A stretch of 64,000 nt of DNA from an uncultured Alphaproteobacteria bacterium. GTDB taxonomy: Bacteria; Pseudomonadota; Alphaproteobacteria; MPNO01; UBA2964. Position 1 is the first letter of the stretch, and each line of letters starts with the position of its first letter. The position numbers and the translations under genes were made by a program. Below are positions 27,937-37,940 of the stretch, piece after piece. The notes under the pieces are model-generated. The model saw nothing but the letters and a program-made list of their open reading frames with translations. It was not told where the DNA came from and did no database searches. Location of the stretch: NCBI GenBank assembly GCA_951812775.1, contig OX638326.1:1810335-1874334 (forward strand), written 5' to 3'.

Positions 27937-29412
27937 CTATTTGTCGATCCCACCCATCAGGGCATATTTGATTTCGACAAAATCATCGATCCCGTATTTC
28001 GATCCTTCGCGGCCTATACCGGATTCTTTTACGCCACCAAATGGCGCAACTTCTGTCGAGATGATCCCTTCATTGACACCCACGATGCCATATTCAAGCG
28101 CCTCCATTACCCGCCAGACCCGGCCAATATCACGGCTGTAAAAGTAAGACGCCAATCCGAACTCTGTATCATTCGCGTATTTGATGACTTCTTCTTCGGT
28201 TTTGAATGGGAACAAAGGCGCGACCGGGCCGAAGGTTTCTTCCTTCGCCACTTTCATATCCTGGGTCACGTTGGTGAGAATGGTCGGCTGGAAGAAATTA
28301 CCACCAAGTTCGTGACGTTCACCGCCAAGAGCAACCGCCGCGCCATTTTCGACCGCGTCGGCAATGTGTTCTTCGACCTTTTCGACAGCAGCAGGTTCAA
28401 TCAAAGGTCCCTGTTGGGTTTCCCCCTTAAGGCCATCGCCCACTTTCATCGCTGAGACTGCTGCGGAAAGTTTTTCAGCAAAGGCGTCATAGACACCTTC
28501 CTGGACATAGATGCGGTTAGCGCAGACACAGGTCTGGCCGGTATTGCGGAACTTGGAGGCCATGGCCCCCTGCACTGCGGCATCAAGATCGGCATCATCG
28601 AAGACAATAAACGGGGCGTTGCCGCCAAGTTCCATCGAAACCTTCTTCACAGTCCGGGCACATTGTTCCATCAGCACCTTGCCGATTTCGGTTGAGCCGG
28701 TGAAGGTCAACTTGCGGACGATGGGGTTCTCCGTGATCTCGCCACCAATCGCGCCAGCACTGCCAGTCACGACATTGAATACGCCCTTCGGCATCCCAGC
28801 ACGCTCGGCAAGCTCTGCCTGTGCGAGAGCCGAGAACGGTGTCATCGAGGCCGGTTTTAAAACCATCGTGCAACCCGCCGCCAGGGCCGGGCCCGACTTG
28901 CGCGTAATCATCGCCGCCGGAAAATTCCATGGCGTAATCGCCGCGACAACGCCAATCGGCTCTTTGACCACAACGACCCGCTTATCCGGAGCAAAAGTCG
29001 GGATGGTATCGCCATAGAGCCGTTTACCTTCTTCGGCGAACCACTCGATGAAAGACGCGGCATACACCACTTCCCCCATCGACTCGGCCATCGGCTTCCC
29101 CTGCTCTGCCGTCATCAATGTCGCGAGATCCTGTTGGTTCTCCAGCATCAACTCGTACCATTTACGCAGAATGGCGGCGCGTTCCTTTGCCGTTTTAGCG
29201 CGCCAGGCCGACAGCGCCGCATTGGCCGCCTCAATGGCCCGGCGGGTTTCATCACTACCCATCTTAGGCACGGTGCCAAGAACCTCACCGGTTGCCTTGT
29301 TGGTAACCTCCATGGTGTCACCGCTATCAGCATCGACCCATTTTCCGTCGATATAACATTGCTCGCGGACAAGGCTGGAATCGCTGATTGGCATCGTCAA
29401 ATCGCGTGGCAT
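27937..29412 (-). CDS. gabD: succinate-semialdehyde dehydrogenase (NAD(P)+)
   Basis: A 491-residue aldehyde dehydrogenase. It has the NAD(P)-binding FTGSTEIGKVL, the general-base Glu in MELGGNAPFIVFDD, the catalytic Cys in NTGQTCVCANRIYV, and the end region FGGVKESGIGREGSKYGIDDFVEIKY that marks the GabD group. It oxidises succinate semialdehyde to succinate. AAGAGGGAG precedes the ATG at 29412. It lies 112 bases upstream of gor on the same strand. Confidence 0.9.
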   Translation of the reverse strand: MPRDLTMPISDSSLVREQCYIDGKWVDADSGDTMEVTNKATGEVLGTVPKMGSDETRRAIEAANAALSAWRAKTAKERAAILRKWYELMLENQQDLATLMTAEQGKPMAESMGEVVYAASFIEWFAEEGKRLYGDTIPTFAPDKRVVVVKEPIGVVAAITPWNFPAAMITRKSGPALAAGCTMVLKPASMTPFSALAQAELAERAGMPKGVFNVVTGSAGAIGGEITENPIVRKLTFTGSTEIGKVLMEQCARTVKKVSMELGGNAPFIVFDDADLDAAVQGAMASKFRNTGQTCVCANRIYVQEGVYDAFAEKLSAAVSAMKVGDGLKGETQQGPLIEPAAVEKVEEHIADAVENGAAVALGGERHELGGNFFQPTILTNVTQDMKVAKEETFGPVAPLFPFKTEEEVIKYANDTEFGLASYFYSRDIGRVWRVMEALEYGIVGVNEGIISTEVAPFGGVKESGIGREGSKYGIDDFVEIKYALMGGIDK

Positions 29413-29509
29413 GATTTTCTCCCTCTTAAAGGCAATTAGGTGCCGGGGTCATCCGGCGCTGGCTCGGTATATAATTCTGTCGATAATATAGGGCGGGAAA
29501 GTGCTGCTG

Positions 29510-30796
29510 TTAACCGGCAGTGGTCGCTTTGTCTTCCGGCAGTTTTTCGGTCTCAAGTTGCTGCACGTGGCGACGTCCCTGAAAATGCGCCCATACCCAG
29601 AAAATCAACGCAATTGCTGCGCCCCAGGCGATGGTCGGCTGCATCCCAATTCTGGATGCCACCCAGCCCGCAACCAGCGCGCCAAAAGCCGGCATGCCCC
29701 AATTCAATAAAATAAAGAAGCTTACCACCCGGGCCCGCATTTCCGCGCTGGCGGAGCTCTGAATAAGCGATTGCGCCGCGGTGCCGGTGACCAGCATTAG
29801 GAAGCCAATCAGGAACAACGGCAGGATCGCGACAAGCAGATTCTCGATAAAGGTGAAGATCAGCAGAACCAGGGCCAGCCCCGCGAAGGAATGGGTGCAA
29901 AGGCGGGTTAGCCCTTCGGTGCGCCCGCGCCGTGCGAGCCACAAACAACTCAACATGGCCCCGCCACCAATTGTCGACAAAATGGTTCCCAGCGCCTCTT
30001 CAGGCAGACCAAAGATCAGATCGGCATAGCCGGAGGCAAGCTCCATAAAGGGTCGAATAAACAGCCCTGTCATTCCCAGGATCAACATCAGAAACCGGAT
30101 GCCTGAACTCCGCCAGACATAGCGCGCGCCATCCGCCATATCGCGCAGCAATTCGAGAGACACCTTACCCTCGCCGCCGGCCCCTTTGGCTGGCAGAAAG
30201 AACACAACAATATAGAGCTGCAGGAAGGCCAGCGTCGCGATCCCGAAAACCAGATCGGCGCCGATCACACCTTCCTTGACCAGAACCAGCAGGGCACCGC
30301 CAATTCCCGGCCCAATTAACCGACAGCCGTTAAATGTCGCCGAGTTCAGCGCGACGGCCGATGACAGCTCATCGCGCCCCACCAGCGCATTGACCAGAGC
30401 CAGTCGCGGCGGGGTCGACATGGCTTCAGTGATGCCATGGCAAATTGTCAGCGCCAGGCACAGATAGATGGTCATGGCATCGAAATAGAGCAGCAGGGTA
30501 AATCCGGCGCCAACGGCGATATAGCAAAGCTGCATGGCCTTGATGACGCGGATATAGCCAATCCGGTCAGAAATCGCCCCGGAGAATACCGACAGCGCCA
30601 CCATCGGAAAGACGTCCGCGAACGCCATTATGCCGAGCCAGGTCGCATCTTTCGTCAATTGCCAGGTTAGCCAAAGCACCGCTGTCCGGTATATCCAGCG
30701 CCCGACGGTCGATAATCCATTGGACATCCACCACATTCGATAGGCCGGGTTTGCCAGCGCTGGTCCGATTCCACCAAGGAGAGAGGAAATTTGCAT
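29510..30796 (-). CDS. MFS transporter
   Basis: A 428-residue major facilitator protein with about 12 predicted transmembrane helices and the conserved loop between helices 2 and 3 (SGAISDRIGYIRVIK). The early helix region PAYRMWWMSNGLSTVGRWIYRTA resembles the EntS/DUF894 exporter branch. It follows the dehydrogenase gene at 30805 after 8 bases and is probably cotranscribed. The substrate is unknown. Confidence 0.85.
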   Translation of the reverse strand: MQISSLLGGIGPALANPAYRMWWMSNGLSTVGRWIYRTAVLWLTWQLTKDATWLGIMAFADVFPMVALSVFSGAISDRIGYIRVIKAMQLCYIAVGAGFTLLLYFDAMTIYLCLALTICHGITEAMSTPPRLALVNALVGRDELSSAVALNSATFNGCRLIGPGIGGALLVLVKEGVIGADLVFGIATLAFLQLYIVVFFLPAKGAGGEGKVSLELLRDMADGARYVWRSSGIRFLMLILGMTGLFIRPFMELASGYADLIFGLPEEALGTILSTIGGGAMLSCLWLARRGRTEGLTRLCTHSFAGLALVLLIFTFIENLLVAILPLFLIGFLMLVTGTAAQSLIQSSASAEMRARVVSFFILLNWGMPAFGALVAGWVASRIGMQPTIAWGAAIALIFWVWAHFQGRRHVQQLETEKLPEDKATTAG

Positions 30797-30804
30797 TGCT
30801 GCGT

Positions 30805-31695
30805 TTAACTGTTTCGGCCGAGTTGTTCAACCAGTTGCGCGAGCGTATCCGCAGAAGTTCGCTCAGGATCAATCTCATCACGTCGCTGCGATGCCAATGG
30901 CGACGCGCTCAACAACTCAAACAGCTCAGCCGCTCCCTGATGAATATTGGCTGGCAGGCCGATTGACGCGAAAGTTTCAGCGATCTGTTCCATTTCACCG
31001 ACATACCGTTCCGACAGCGTCGGCAGCCGAATGATGGCTTCGTCCAGCCGCTCGACGGTTCCAGCATGGCTATTGGGCAAACGTTCCCGCAGAAAATCTG
31101 CAAATCCGTAATGTTCTGCCGCCAGCATCACCGTCGTATAGAGCGCAAACGCGCCTTTGTTATAGGCGCCATTGCATATCTTGATGGCGGACCCCTGTCC
31201 CACCTCAGGACCGATATAACGTATCTTCACACCTTTACCGTCGAGCTCATCAAGCAAGCCGGCATCAGCACCAGAGGTACAAAAATTCGGAAAGTTATCC
31301 CGGCGCGTCGGTGCGCCGCCAATAATGCCAACATCAATGAATTTACCGCCAGCCCCTTCAATCAACCCCTGAAGTTGTTTCGCTGTTGCCGGAGACGTCG
31401 CATTGCAGTCGGCATAAGTCGGTCGCGCGCCAGTTCTGGCCATTGCCTCGGCAACATGTTCAGCAATCAGCACCGCTTTCCCCGGATCGAGAATGGACAA
31501 TACCAGCTCAGCTTCATTGACCAACCCGTCCAAAGAGGGAACGTCACGAAACCCCGCTTCTTCAGCCTTGCGCTTCGTATAATCAGAGCGCCCCGCGAGA
31601 CAGGTAAGGACGTCATATCCCGAAGCACCAAGCTGTGCCCCGACGGCAGCCCCCATATTACCCGGACTTAAAATAGCAATTTTATCAAACACCAT
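30805..31695 (-). CDS. NAD(P)-dependent 3-hydroxyacid dehydrogenase-like protein (DUF1932)
   Basis: A 296-residue protein of the 6-phosphogluconate/3-hydroxyisobutyrate dehydrogenase superfamily. The N-terminal Rossmann motif is IAILSPGNMGAAVGAQL; the middle YADCNATSPATAKQL and IDVGIIGGAPTR match the family, and the C-terminal helical part fits the DUF1932 subgroup. GAGGAG before ATG 31695 decides this start over an in-frame codon at 31722. The MFS gene follows. Confidence 0.85.
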   Translation of the reverse strand: MVFDKIAILSPGNMGAAVGAQLGASGYDVLTCLAGRSDYTKRKAEEAGFRDVPSLDGLVNEAELVLSILDPGKAVLIAEHVAEAMARTGARPTYADCNATSPATAKQLQGLIEGAGGKFIDVGIIGGAPTRRDNFPNFCTSGADAGLLDELDGKGVKIRYIGPEVGQGSAIKICNGAYNKGAFALYTTVMLAAEHYGFADFLRERLPNSHAGTVERLDEAIIRLPTLSERYVGEMEQIAETFASIGLPANIHQGAAELFELLSASPLASQRRDEIDPERTSADTLAQLVEQLGRNS

Positions 31696-31778
31696 GTGAT
31701 GCTCCTCACAGAATGAAACCACAATATATAGTAGTTTCCTTCAGCAGGGTGAAATAGAGTTTCAGAAAAGGTAGCCGG

Positions 31779-32351
31779 ATGGCAATTCCGCGAAATCAGG
31801 ATGGTTCGCTGGAGAGCTTCAATAACAACCCCGATCTGGTGTCGTTGAAATTCTGCGTCGAGCGCAATGAAGCTCGTCGCCATCGTACCTATTTTGATAG
31901 CGAGAATATTCCGACGGTAGGCATTGGTTTTAATCTGAAACGCCGAGATGTACGCGGGAAAATCGAGGCTCGGGGTGTTGATTATGATCAGCTGTGTAAT
32001 CAACAGCTGGAATTAACCGATGAACAGATTGACATATTGCTGATGGCCGATCTTGCGACAGCGATAAAAGATGCCGCCGATCTGTTTCTCAACTTTGAGG
32101 ACATTACCCCTGCCAGACAAATTGTCCTGGTGGATATGGCCTTCAATCTCGGCAAAAGCCGACTCTCTGGCTTTCGCAAGACCATCGCGGCTGTAACTGC
32201 AGAAGATTGGGATGAAGCCGCTAATCAGATGATCGATTACGCCTGGTACCGCCAGGTCAAATCGCGCGGCGAACGCAATGTCGAGGTAATGCGCACCGGT
32301 GAACTCGTCACCGACTATCTGCCCGCCGGAATTTCAGCCGCGATTGTTTGA
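31779..32351 (+). CDS. T4-type lysozyme (glycoside hydrolase 24)
   Basis: A 190-residue muramidase. The T4 lysozyme triad spacing is kept exactly: E31, D40 and T46 (NEARRHRTYFDSENIPTVG; E to D 9, D to T 6). It is followed by GIGFNL, and the C-terminal half has VLVDMAFNLGKSRLSGF and AWYRQVKSRGERN. No signal peptide or transmembrane anchor is seen, and no holin, spanin or other phage gene lies nearby. It is thus a lone endolysin-like gene, probably a phage remnant or a domesticated enzyme. It is divergent from the dehydrogenase gene. Confidence 0.85.
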   Translation: MAIPRNQDGSLESFNNNPDLVSLKFCVERNEARRHRTYFDSENIPTVGIGFNLKRRDVRGKIEARGVDYDQLCNQQLELTDEQIDILLMADLATAIKDAADLFLNFEDITPARQIVLVDMAFNLGKSRLSGFRKTIAAVTAEDWDEAANQMIDYAWYRQVKSRGERNVEVMRTGELVTDYLPAGISAAIV

Positions 32352-32410
32352 ACGCGCATAATTCGTCAAAAAACCGGTTGTCGGCGCGCGGACGCTTAGC
32401 ACCAGCCCCT

Positions 32411-34234
32411 CTATTCCGCCGTCACACTTTTCGCCAAATTTCGCGGTTGATCAACATCAGTGCCTTTGAGAACGGCGGTGTGATAGGCCAGCAGCTGCAC
32501 AGGAATCGTGTAAAGGATCGGGGCGACAAAAGCGTCGACCGTTGGCAGTTCAATCGTCGCCGCCGCCATATCGCCGAGTTTCGCGACGCCGTCACTGTCC
32601 GATAAAAAGATCACCCGGCCGCCACGCGCGATCACTTCCTGCATATTGCTCGCCGTTTTGTCGAACAGGTCGTCAGAGGGTGCAATCACAATGACCGGCA
32701 CATTGTCATCAATCAGGGCAATCGGCCCGTGTTTCATTTCACCTGCGGCATATCCTTCGGCATGGATATAGCTGATTTCCTTGAGTTTGAGCGCCCCTTC
32801 GAGTGCTATCGGAAAGCCGGTACTGCGACCGAGATAAAGAACGTCGCGGGCATCCGCGACTTCTTCGGCCAGTGTAGCAATTGCCTCATAATGCACCAGC
32901 ACGTCATTGGCCCGTGACGGCACTTCTGTCAGCGCATGGCAATAGGCCGCCGAGCGTTCATCGTCGATAGCGCCACGATCTTTCGCGGCGGCGATCGCCA
33001 GACAGGCAAGAACGGTGAGCTGTGTTGTAAAAGCCTTGGTCGATGCCACACCGATTTCCGGTCCGGCATGTGTCAGAAAAATGGCATCGGCTTCGCGCGC
33101 CATGGAACTCTCTGCAACATTGACGACCGCCAGCGTGTGCTGGTTCTGGGATTTCACATAGCGCAAGGCGGCCAACGTATCCGCGGTCTCGCCTGATTGA
33201 GAAATAAATATCGCCAGGCCGTTCTTCGGCATATCAACGGCGCGATAGCGGAACTCGGAAGCGATGTCACACTCGACGGGCACTCGGGCGATCTGTTCAA
33301 ACCAGTATTTTGCCACCAGCCCGGCGTGATAGGAGGTCCCGCAGGCAATTACAGTAATACGTGAGATATCAGCGAGCGAGAATGGTAGATCCGGCAAAGT
33401 AACGTGCTGATCCCAGGGATTGAGCAAGCTATGCAACGTATCGCCGATGACCGCAGGCTGCTCGTAAATCTCTTTGAGCATAAAGTGATCGAAATTGCCT
33501 TTGCCGATCATCGCGCCTGAGGCCGCTGTCTGACGAACTGTCCGCTCGACAACCTTACCGGTTTCATCATGGACGATGGCACCTTCAGCTGAAATCTCTG
33601 CCCAATCCCCCTCTTCGAGATAGCAGATTTGTTGTGTCAGTGGGGCCAGGGCCAGAGCGTCAGAGCCAAGATACATTTCACCATCGCCAAAGCCGATAGC
33701 CAGCGGGCTGCCGCGACGGGCGCCAATCATCAAACCATCCTCACCGGCAAATAAAATTGCCAGGGCAAACGCGCCCTCCAAACGCTCAAGCGAAGCAGCG
33801 ACGGCCTCCTGTGGCGTTTTGCCTGCGGCAAGGTAGTTACTGACCAGATGCACAACGGCTTCAGTATCGGTATCGGTTTCAAACTGGTGACCTTTTTCGG
33901 TCAGCTCCTGCCGCAATTCCTGGAAGTTTTCGATAATGCCGTTATGGACCAGCACGACCCGCTCATCGGCATGCGGGTGGGCGTTGGTTTCACTCGGCCT
34001 GCCATGGGTCGCCCAACGCGTATGTCCTATGCCGATCAAACCGCCGAGCGGTTCGCCCTCTATCCGGGCTTCAAGATTGACAATTTTGCCTTCAGCACGG
34101 CGACGGTCAATTGTACCATCGACCAGCGTCGCGATACCGGCTGAATCATAACCGCGATATTCAAGCCGTTTCAGCCCATCAATCAGCAGCGGCGCAACAT
34201 CGTTTCGACCGATGATTCCAATTATGCCACACAT
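32411..34234 (-). CDS. glmS: glutamine-fructose-6-phosphate aminotransferase
   Basis: A 607-residue enzyme making glucosamine 6-phosphate. The N-terminal glutaminase begins MCGIIGIIG with nucleophile C2, and two SIS sugar-isomerase domains follow (ACGTSYHAGLVAKYW, SQSGETADT, and YLGRSTGFPIALEGALKLKEISYIHAEGYAAGE as separate blocks). The end DQPRNLAKSVTAE is typical. It lies 24 bases after glmU in the same direction, so the two form an operon for UDP-GlcNAc synthesis. No glmS ribozyme is seen upstream. Confidence 0.95.
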   Translation of the reverse strand: MCGIIGIIGRNDVAPLLIDGLKRLEYRGYDSAGIATLVDGTIDRRRAEGKIVNLEARIEGEPLGGLIGIGHTRWATHGRPSETNAHPHADERVVLVHNGIIENFQELRQELTEKGHQFETDTDTEAVVHLVSNYLAAGKTPQEAVAASLERLEGAFALAILFAGEDGLMIGARRGSPLAIGFGDGEMYLGSDALALAPLTQQICYLEEGDWAEISAEGAIVHDETGKVVERTVRQTAASGAMIGKGNFDHFMLKEIYEQPAVIGDTLHSLLNPWDQHVTLPDLPFSLADISRITVIACGTSYHAGLVAKYWFEQIARVPVECDIASEFRYRAVDMPKNGLAIFISQSGETADTLAALRYVKSQNQHTLAVVNVAESSMAREADAIFLTHAGPEIGVASTKAFTTQLTVLACLAIAAAKDRGAIDDERSAAYCHALTEVPSRANDVLVHYEAIATLAEEVADARDVLYLGRSTGFPIALEGALKLKEISYIHAEGYAAGEMKHGPIALIDDNVPVIVIAPSDDLFDKTASNMQEVIARGGRVIFLSDSDGVAKLGDMAAATIELPTVDAFVAPILYTIPVQLLAYHTAVLKGTDVDQPRNLAKSVTAE

Positions 34235-34236
34235 CT

Positions 34237-34274
34237 ATGTTAACCCGCCTTTTTTATGTTAACCCGCCTTTTTC
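34237..34274 (-). repeat. 19-bp tandem duplication at the end of glmU
   Basis: The unit ATGTTAACCCGCCTTTTTT (34237-34255) is followed at once by a second copy (34256-34274) with one mismatch at the last base. The second copy contains the glmU stop codon and last codons; the first lies in the spacer before glmS. A slip or unequal exchange during replication would make this. It changes the glmU-glmS spacing without harming either frame. Confidence 0.85.
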
Positions 34275-35638
34275 CCAGCGTTTTCCTTGGCGGCATCCTT
34301 TTCCGCCGTTTTACGCAGCCGGTACTTTAACGCCCAACCCGAGCGTTCTTCCTGCGGTGCGCGCGTAATTGCCAGCGCATCCTCTTCCACATCCTTGGCG
34401 ATTACCGACCCAGCGCCTGTAATGGCCCCAGCGCCAACTTTTACCGGCGCAACCAAAGCCGTGTTGGAGCCAATAAAGGCCCCGGCGCCAATTTCCGTTC
34501 GAGATTTAAAGAAGCCATCATAGTTGCAGGTGATCGTCCCGGCGCCAATATTGGCGCCTGCTCCGACCCAGCTATCGCCGACATAGCTCAGATGATTAGC
34601 CTTAGCACCTTCATCGAGGCGCGCTTCCTTGATCTCAACAAAATTCCCGATATGGACCTCTGGTCCAATGTCAGCGCCTGGCCGTAATCGCGCAAAGGGA
34701 CCAATGATCGCATTGTTATCAACGGCTGCTCCGTCAATATGGCAAAAGGCCCGTATTTCAACGTTATCGCCAATCGATACGCCTGGGCCGAACACAACGT
34801 TGGGACCAATTGATACGTCTTTCCCAAGTTCTGTGTCATAGCTGAACCAAACCGTGTCGGGGTCCTGCAAGGTCGCGCCATCCTCCATCGCCTGGAGCCG
34901 CAAACGGTATTGAAAAGCAGCTTCGGCCTCTGCCAGCCCGGTACGGGAATTTACGCCCATCACCTCATCGGGATCGTCCGTTTCCACCGTGACGCACCCC
35001 CAGCCCTTGGAGCGGGCCACTTCGACAATATCCGTGAGATAATATTCGCCCTTCGCATTGTCGTTGCTAACTTCATCAAGCAGAGCAAACAACCGCGTAC
35101 CATCGATCGCCATAATGCCGGCGTTGCATAGACCGATTTCCCGCTCAGCTTCGTTGGCGTCACGATATTCGACAATTTTTTCCAGCCCGCCATTGGAACC
35201 CGCAACCAACCGGCCATATTCCCCGGGGTCGTCTGGAGAAAACCCAAGAACGACAACCGCAGGATTGTTCTTACCGCGCCGCACTTCAACCATCGCCCGC
35301 ATGGTGTCTTCAGTAAGAAGGGGGGTGTCACCAAACAGGACCAGGACATCACCATCGAAATCTGCCAGCGCTTCACGCGCAGCCAGAACAGCATGGCCAG
35401 TCCCCAACGGCGGGTCCTGAATCGCGGTATCTGCGGGAGCCACAAAATCGGCGACCTCCGGCATACCGGGAGAGGTCACGACGACCGTGCGATCCGCACC
35501 GAACGCCGCAAGCCGATCAAGCAAGTGGCCGATCATTGGCTGTCCTGCGACAGGGTGTAACACCTTCGGCAAAGCCGATTTCATTCGTGTCCCGAGTCCT
35601 GCAGCCAGAACAACCGCGGCTATGTTGGTCCTTGTCAT
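34259..35638 (-). CDS. glmU: bifunctional UDP-N-acetylglucosamine pyrophosphorylase/glucosamine-1-phosphate N-acetyltransferase
   Basis: A 459-residue bifunctional enzyme. The N-terminal uridyltransferase has LAAGLGTRMKSALPKVLHP (residues 11-29); the C-terminal left-handed beta-helix acetyltransferase has many hexapeptides, GPFARLRPGADIGP, and the active segment KANHLSYVGDSWVGAGANIGAG (two blocks). It converts glucosamine 1-phosphate to UDP-GlcNAc, acting after GlmS and GlmM. The stop lies in a duplicated 19-bp unit. Confidence 0.94.
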   Translation of the reverse strand: MTRTNIAAVVLAAGLGTRMKSALPKVLHPVAGQPMIGHLLDRLAAFGADRTVVVTSPGMPEVADFVAPADTAIQDPPLGTGHAVLAAREALADFDGDVLVLFGDTPLLTEDTMRAMVEVRRGKNNPAVVVLGFSPDDPGEYGRLVAGSNGGLEKIVEYRDANEAEREIGLCNAGIMAIDGTRLFALLDEVSNDNAKGEYYLTDIVEVARSKGWGCVTVETDDPDEVMGVNSRTGLAEAEAAFQYRLRLQAMEDGATLQDPDTVWFSYDTELGKDVSIGPNVVFGPGVSIGDNVEIRAFCHIDGAAVDNNAIIGPFARLRPGADIGPEVHIGNFVEIKEARLDEGAKANHLSYVGDSWVGAGANIGAGTITCNYDGFFKSRTEIGAGAFIGSNTALVAPVKVGAGAITGAGSVIAKDVEEDALAITRAPQEERSGWALKYRLRKTAEKDAAKENAGKKAG

Positions 35639-35757
35639 TTCTCTGGAGTCATCTCTCTAGAGTCATCAATTGACATCGCCCGTTGAGGCGCCCGTATTTC
35701 TTCCAAAAGAATTATACGGAATTGCCCCAAAACACCACTTTATTGCCGAATCAGGTC

Positions 35758-37815
35758 TTAGCGGCCAAAGAGTCCTTTGAGCTGATTTACTGCATCCGGA
35801 ATTTTTATTGCTGGCTTATCGCCACCAGATTTTCCTGGAATAAGCTTTTTAAGAGAATCCAACGCTTTTGACGGGTCTTTCGCCAATCCGCCAATCGCTC
35901 CCGCAAGATCCGGCTTATAGCTAATATTGCTCCACGGACCAGAGACGATAACCGGCACCGAAATGCCTGGGGCACTGGTCGAACTTCCCTGGCCTTTCGC
36001 CGAGGCAACAAGCTTTGGCTCTATACGGTAATTCACCCGTTGTTTTGGCATATCGACGGTACCTTTACCTGACAGACGCAGTAAGGGAGACTTGAGCGAC
36101 AGATCAGTATTGCTCAGCACCCCGCGGCGAATGACGTAAATTCCGCCAAGCTCAGCAAAATCTGTTTTCTGGGCTTTTTTGGCATCGGGATCTAGAAAGG
36201 CGGACGCCACATTGCGGATCATAGCGGCCAGATTGATCCCCCGAATAGCGCCGTTGAGAAACTGCACCCGGCCTGATCCGTTCAGCGCCGACACCAATTG
36301 ACGTTGGAACCCACCCTGCGTGGTTACAGCCAGCTTGGCATTCGCCGTGCCTTCGACGCGGTCAAAATCCATCGCGTCAACCATGAAGGGGTGTGCCTGA
36401 AAATTAGAAAGATCGAAATTCAGCGCAACACGCGGCGTTCGACCAGAACCATTGGCCGTCAGCTTGGCTTTGCCGTTGCCACCATAGAGCGCCATCTTGG
36501 TCAGATCCGTCACCAGAACGCCATTCCGTAGGGCGACATTGACGTTCGATTGTCCGATCTTGATCTTGCGTACAAGAATTCCAGCAACTGCGAGATCGAG
36601 CTTGGCATTCACGGCTTTGAGGCCGCTGAGATCAATCGGATCATCACTCCAACCAGAAGCAGCAGCCTTGCCACTCGACGGAGCTGCTTTACCACCAGCA
36701 TTGTTTGACGAAGATGCACCGCTCGAGTTTGGCGCCGCCTTTTTGTCAGGCTTGACTTCAGGCGGCAAATACGGATTGAGATCGACCACACCCAAGGTCA
36801 GCTTTCCGGTTACGTTGGGTACGCGGCCGCCGCCGTCATAAGAAAAATCGCCCGACCCTTTAATTTTATCGACGGCGAGGGTCGCTTTGCGGAAGGCATG
36901 TTTTTGCCCATCCACGTCAACCTGCCCGGTGATCTTGAGAGGACCATAGGCCGAACCCGGTGCTGTAAGAGGTGATCCCGCCCAGGCCGCCAGCTTACGG
37001 ATCGAGGGAACATCCAGATCAAGAGCCCCCCCTGCTTTAATTTTGGTGGTTCGCGCCGCAGATCCTTTAAAGGACAGCTTCACCGGCGCCGCAGAAATTT
37101 TGGTTTCAATGTCTGTCTTTTTACCGTTCAGAAATCCGTTGGGATTGGAGAGCCCTAACAGAAGTTCAATCTTTTCCTTGTTCCAGGTAACCGCTCCTTC
37201 GGCCTTCATGGGATCATCCAACGACGGCAAAGAAATCTTCAGATTAATATCATCCAGTTTATGGACCACGCCGGTCTTTGCATCAGAATAGGAAACCCGG
37301 CCACCCACAAGACGGACATCGCCGAGCTTCAGACCGCTTAATCCCGGCCCAGCACCGGTTTCACTGCCAGCAGATTGTTTGGCTTTCGTTGGCGCTTTCT
37401 GCGCCTGCTTTCCGGATGCCACTGCCGCAGGACCAAATACCCAGTTGGGCGTACCAGCTTTATTCACTTCTAGATTAATGATTGGCTTCTCAAGGACGAA
37501 GACATCAATTTCAACGTTGCCGCCAATCAAAGGAAACAACGCCACCTGAATATTGAGCCTATCGACAGAAACCATATTCTTGGCCTTGCCACCTGGGGCA
37601 TTCGCAAACGAGACCTTGCCTGCAACGAACTCAACGCGCGGCAACAGGGCAACTTTGAAATCGCCATCAATTCTGGCATCGCGACCGGTCGCTGGTTTCA
37701 CTTGGGCCAGAAGCTCTGTCTTGACTGTCTCGGTGGGGATCAGAAAGGGCGCGGCCACAACGGCAGCGACAAGAAGGACGACAATGGCCCCAAGGCCAAT
37801 CGCAATCTTTTTCAT
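35758..37815 (-). CDS. AsmA family protein
   Basis: A 685-residue envelope protein with an N-terminal transmembrane segment (about residues 4-26) and an AsmA domain: VKPATGRDARIDGDF, RVEFVAGKVSFANAPGG, and a C-terminal repeat with LNGSGRVQFLNGAIRGINLAAMIRNV. A low-complexity Ser/Ala/Lys linker lies near residue 370. AsmA-like proteins bridge the periplasm and affect outer-membrane lipid or protein transport. It stands alone between glmU and a DUF3108 gene. Confidence 0.85.
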   Translation of the reverse strand: MKKIAIGLGAIVVLLVAAVVAAPFLIPTETVKTELLAQVKPATGRDARIDGDFKVALLPRVEFVAGKVSFANAPGGKAKNMVSVDRLNIQVALFPLIGGNVEIDVFVLEKPIINLEVNKAGTPNWVFGPAAVASGKQAQKAPTKAKQSAGSETGAGPGLSGLKLGDVRLVGGRVSYSDAKTGVVHKLDDINLKISLPSLDDPMKAEGAVTWNKEKIELLLGLSNPNGFLNGKKTDIETKISAAPVKLSFKGSAARTTKIKAGGALDLDVPSIRKLAAWAGSPLTAPGSAYGPLKITGQVDVDGQKHAFRKATLAVDKIKGSGDFSYDGGGRVPNVTGKLTLGVVDLNPYLPPEVKPDKKAAPNSSGASSSNNAGGKAAPSSGKAAASGWSDDPIDLSGLKAVNAKLDLAVAGILVRKIKIGQSNVNVALRNGVLVTDLTKMALYGGNGKAKLTANGSGRTPRVALNFDLSNFQAHPFMVDAMDFDRVEGTANAKLAVTTQGGFQRQLVSALNGSGRVQFLNGAIRGINLAAMIRNVASAFLDPDAKKAQKTDFAELGGIYVIRRGVLSNTDLSLKSPLLRLSGKGTVDMPKQRVNYRIEPKLVASAKGQGSSTSAPGISVPVIVSGPWSNISYKPDLAGAIGGLAKDPSKALDSLKKLIPGKSGGDKPAIKIPDAVNQLKGLFGR

Positions 37816-37940
37816 GAAACAATTCCTCTGTTTGCAATTCGCAGCTGGACCATCCCCATACCCCAGGACCAGAGGTTGTCTAGATACTATGCGACAGGTT
37901 CAAAGGCTACAAGTAAGGCGATTTGACCCAAAATTATCAT

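Noticed and set aside
32352-34260. glmS ribozyme or other riboswitch
   Set aside because: The glmU-glmS gap is only 24 bases and holds just the tandem duplication.
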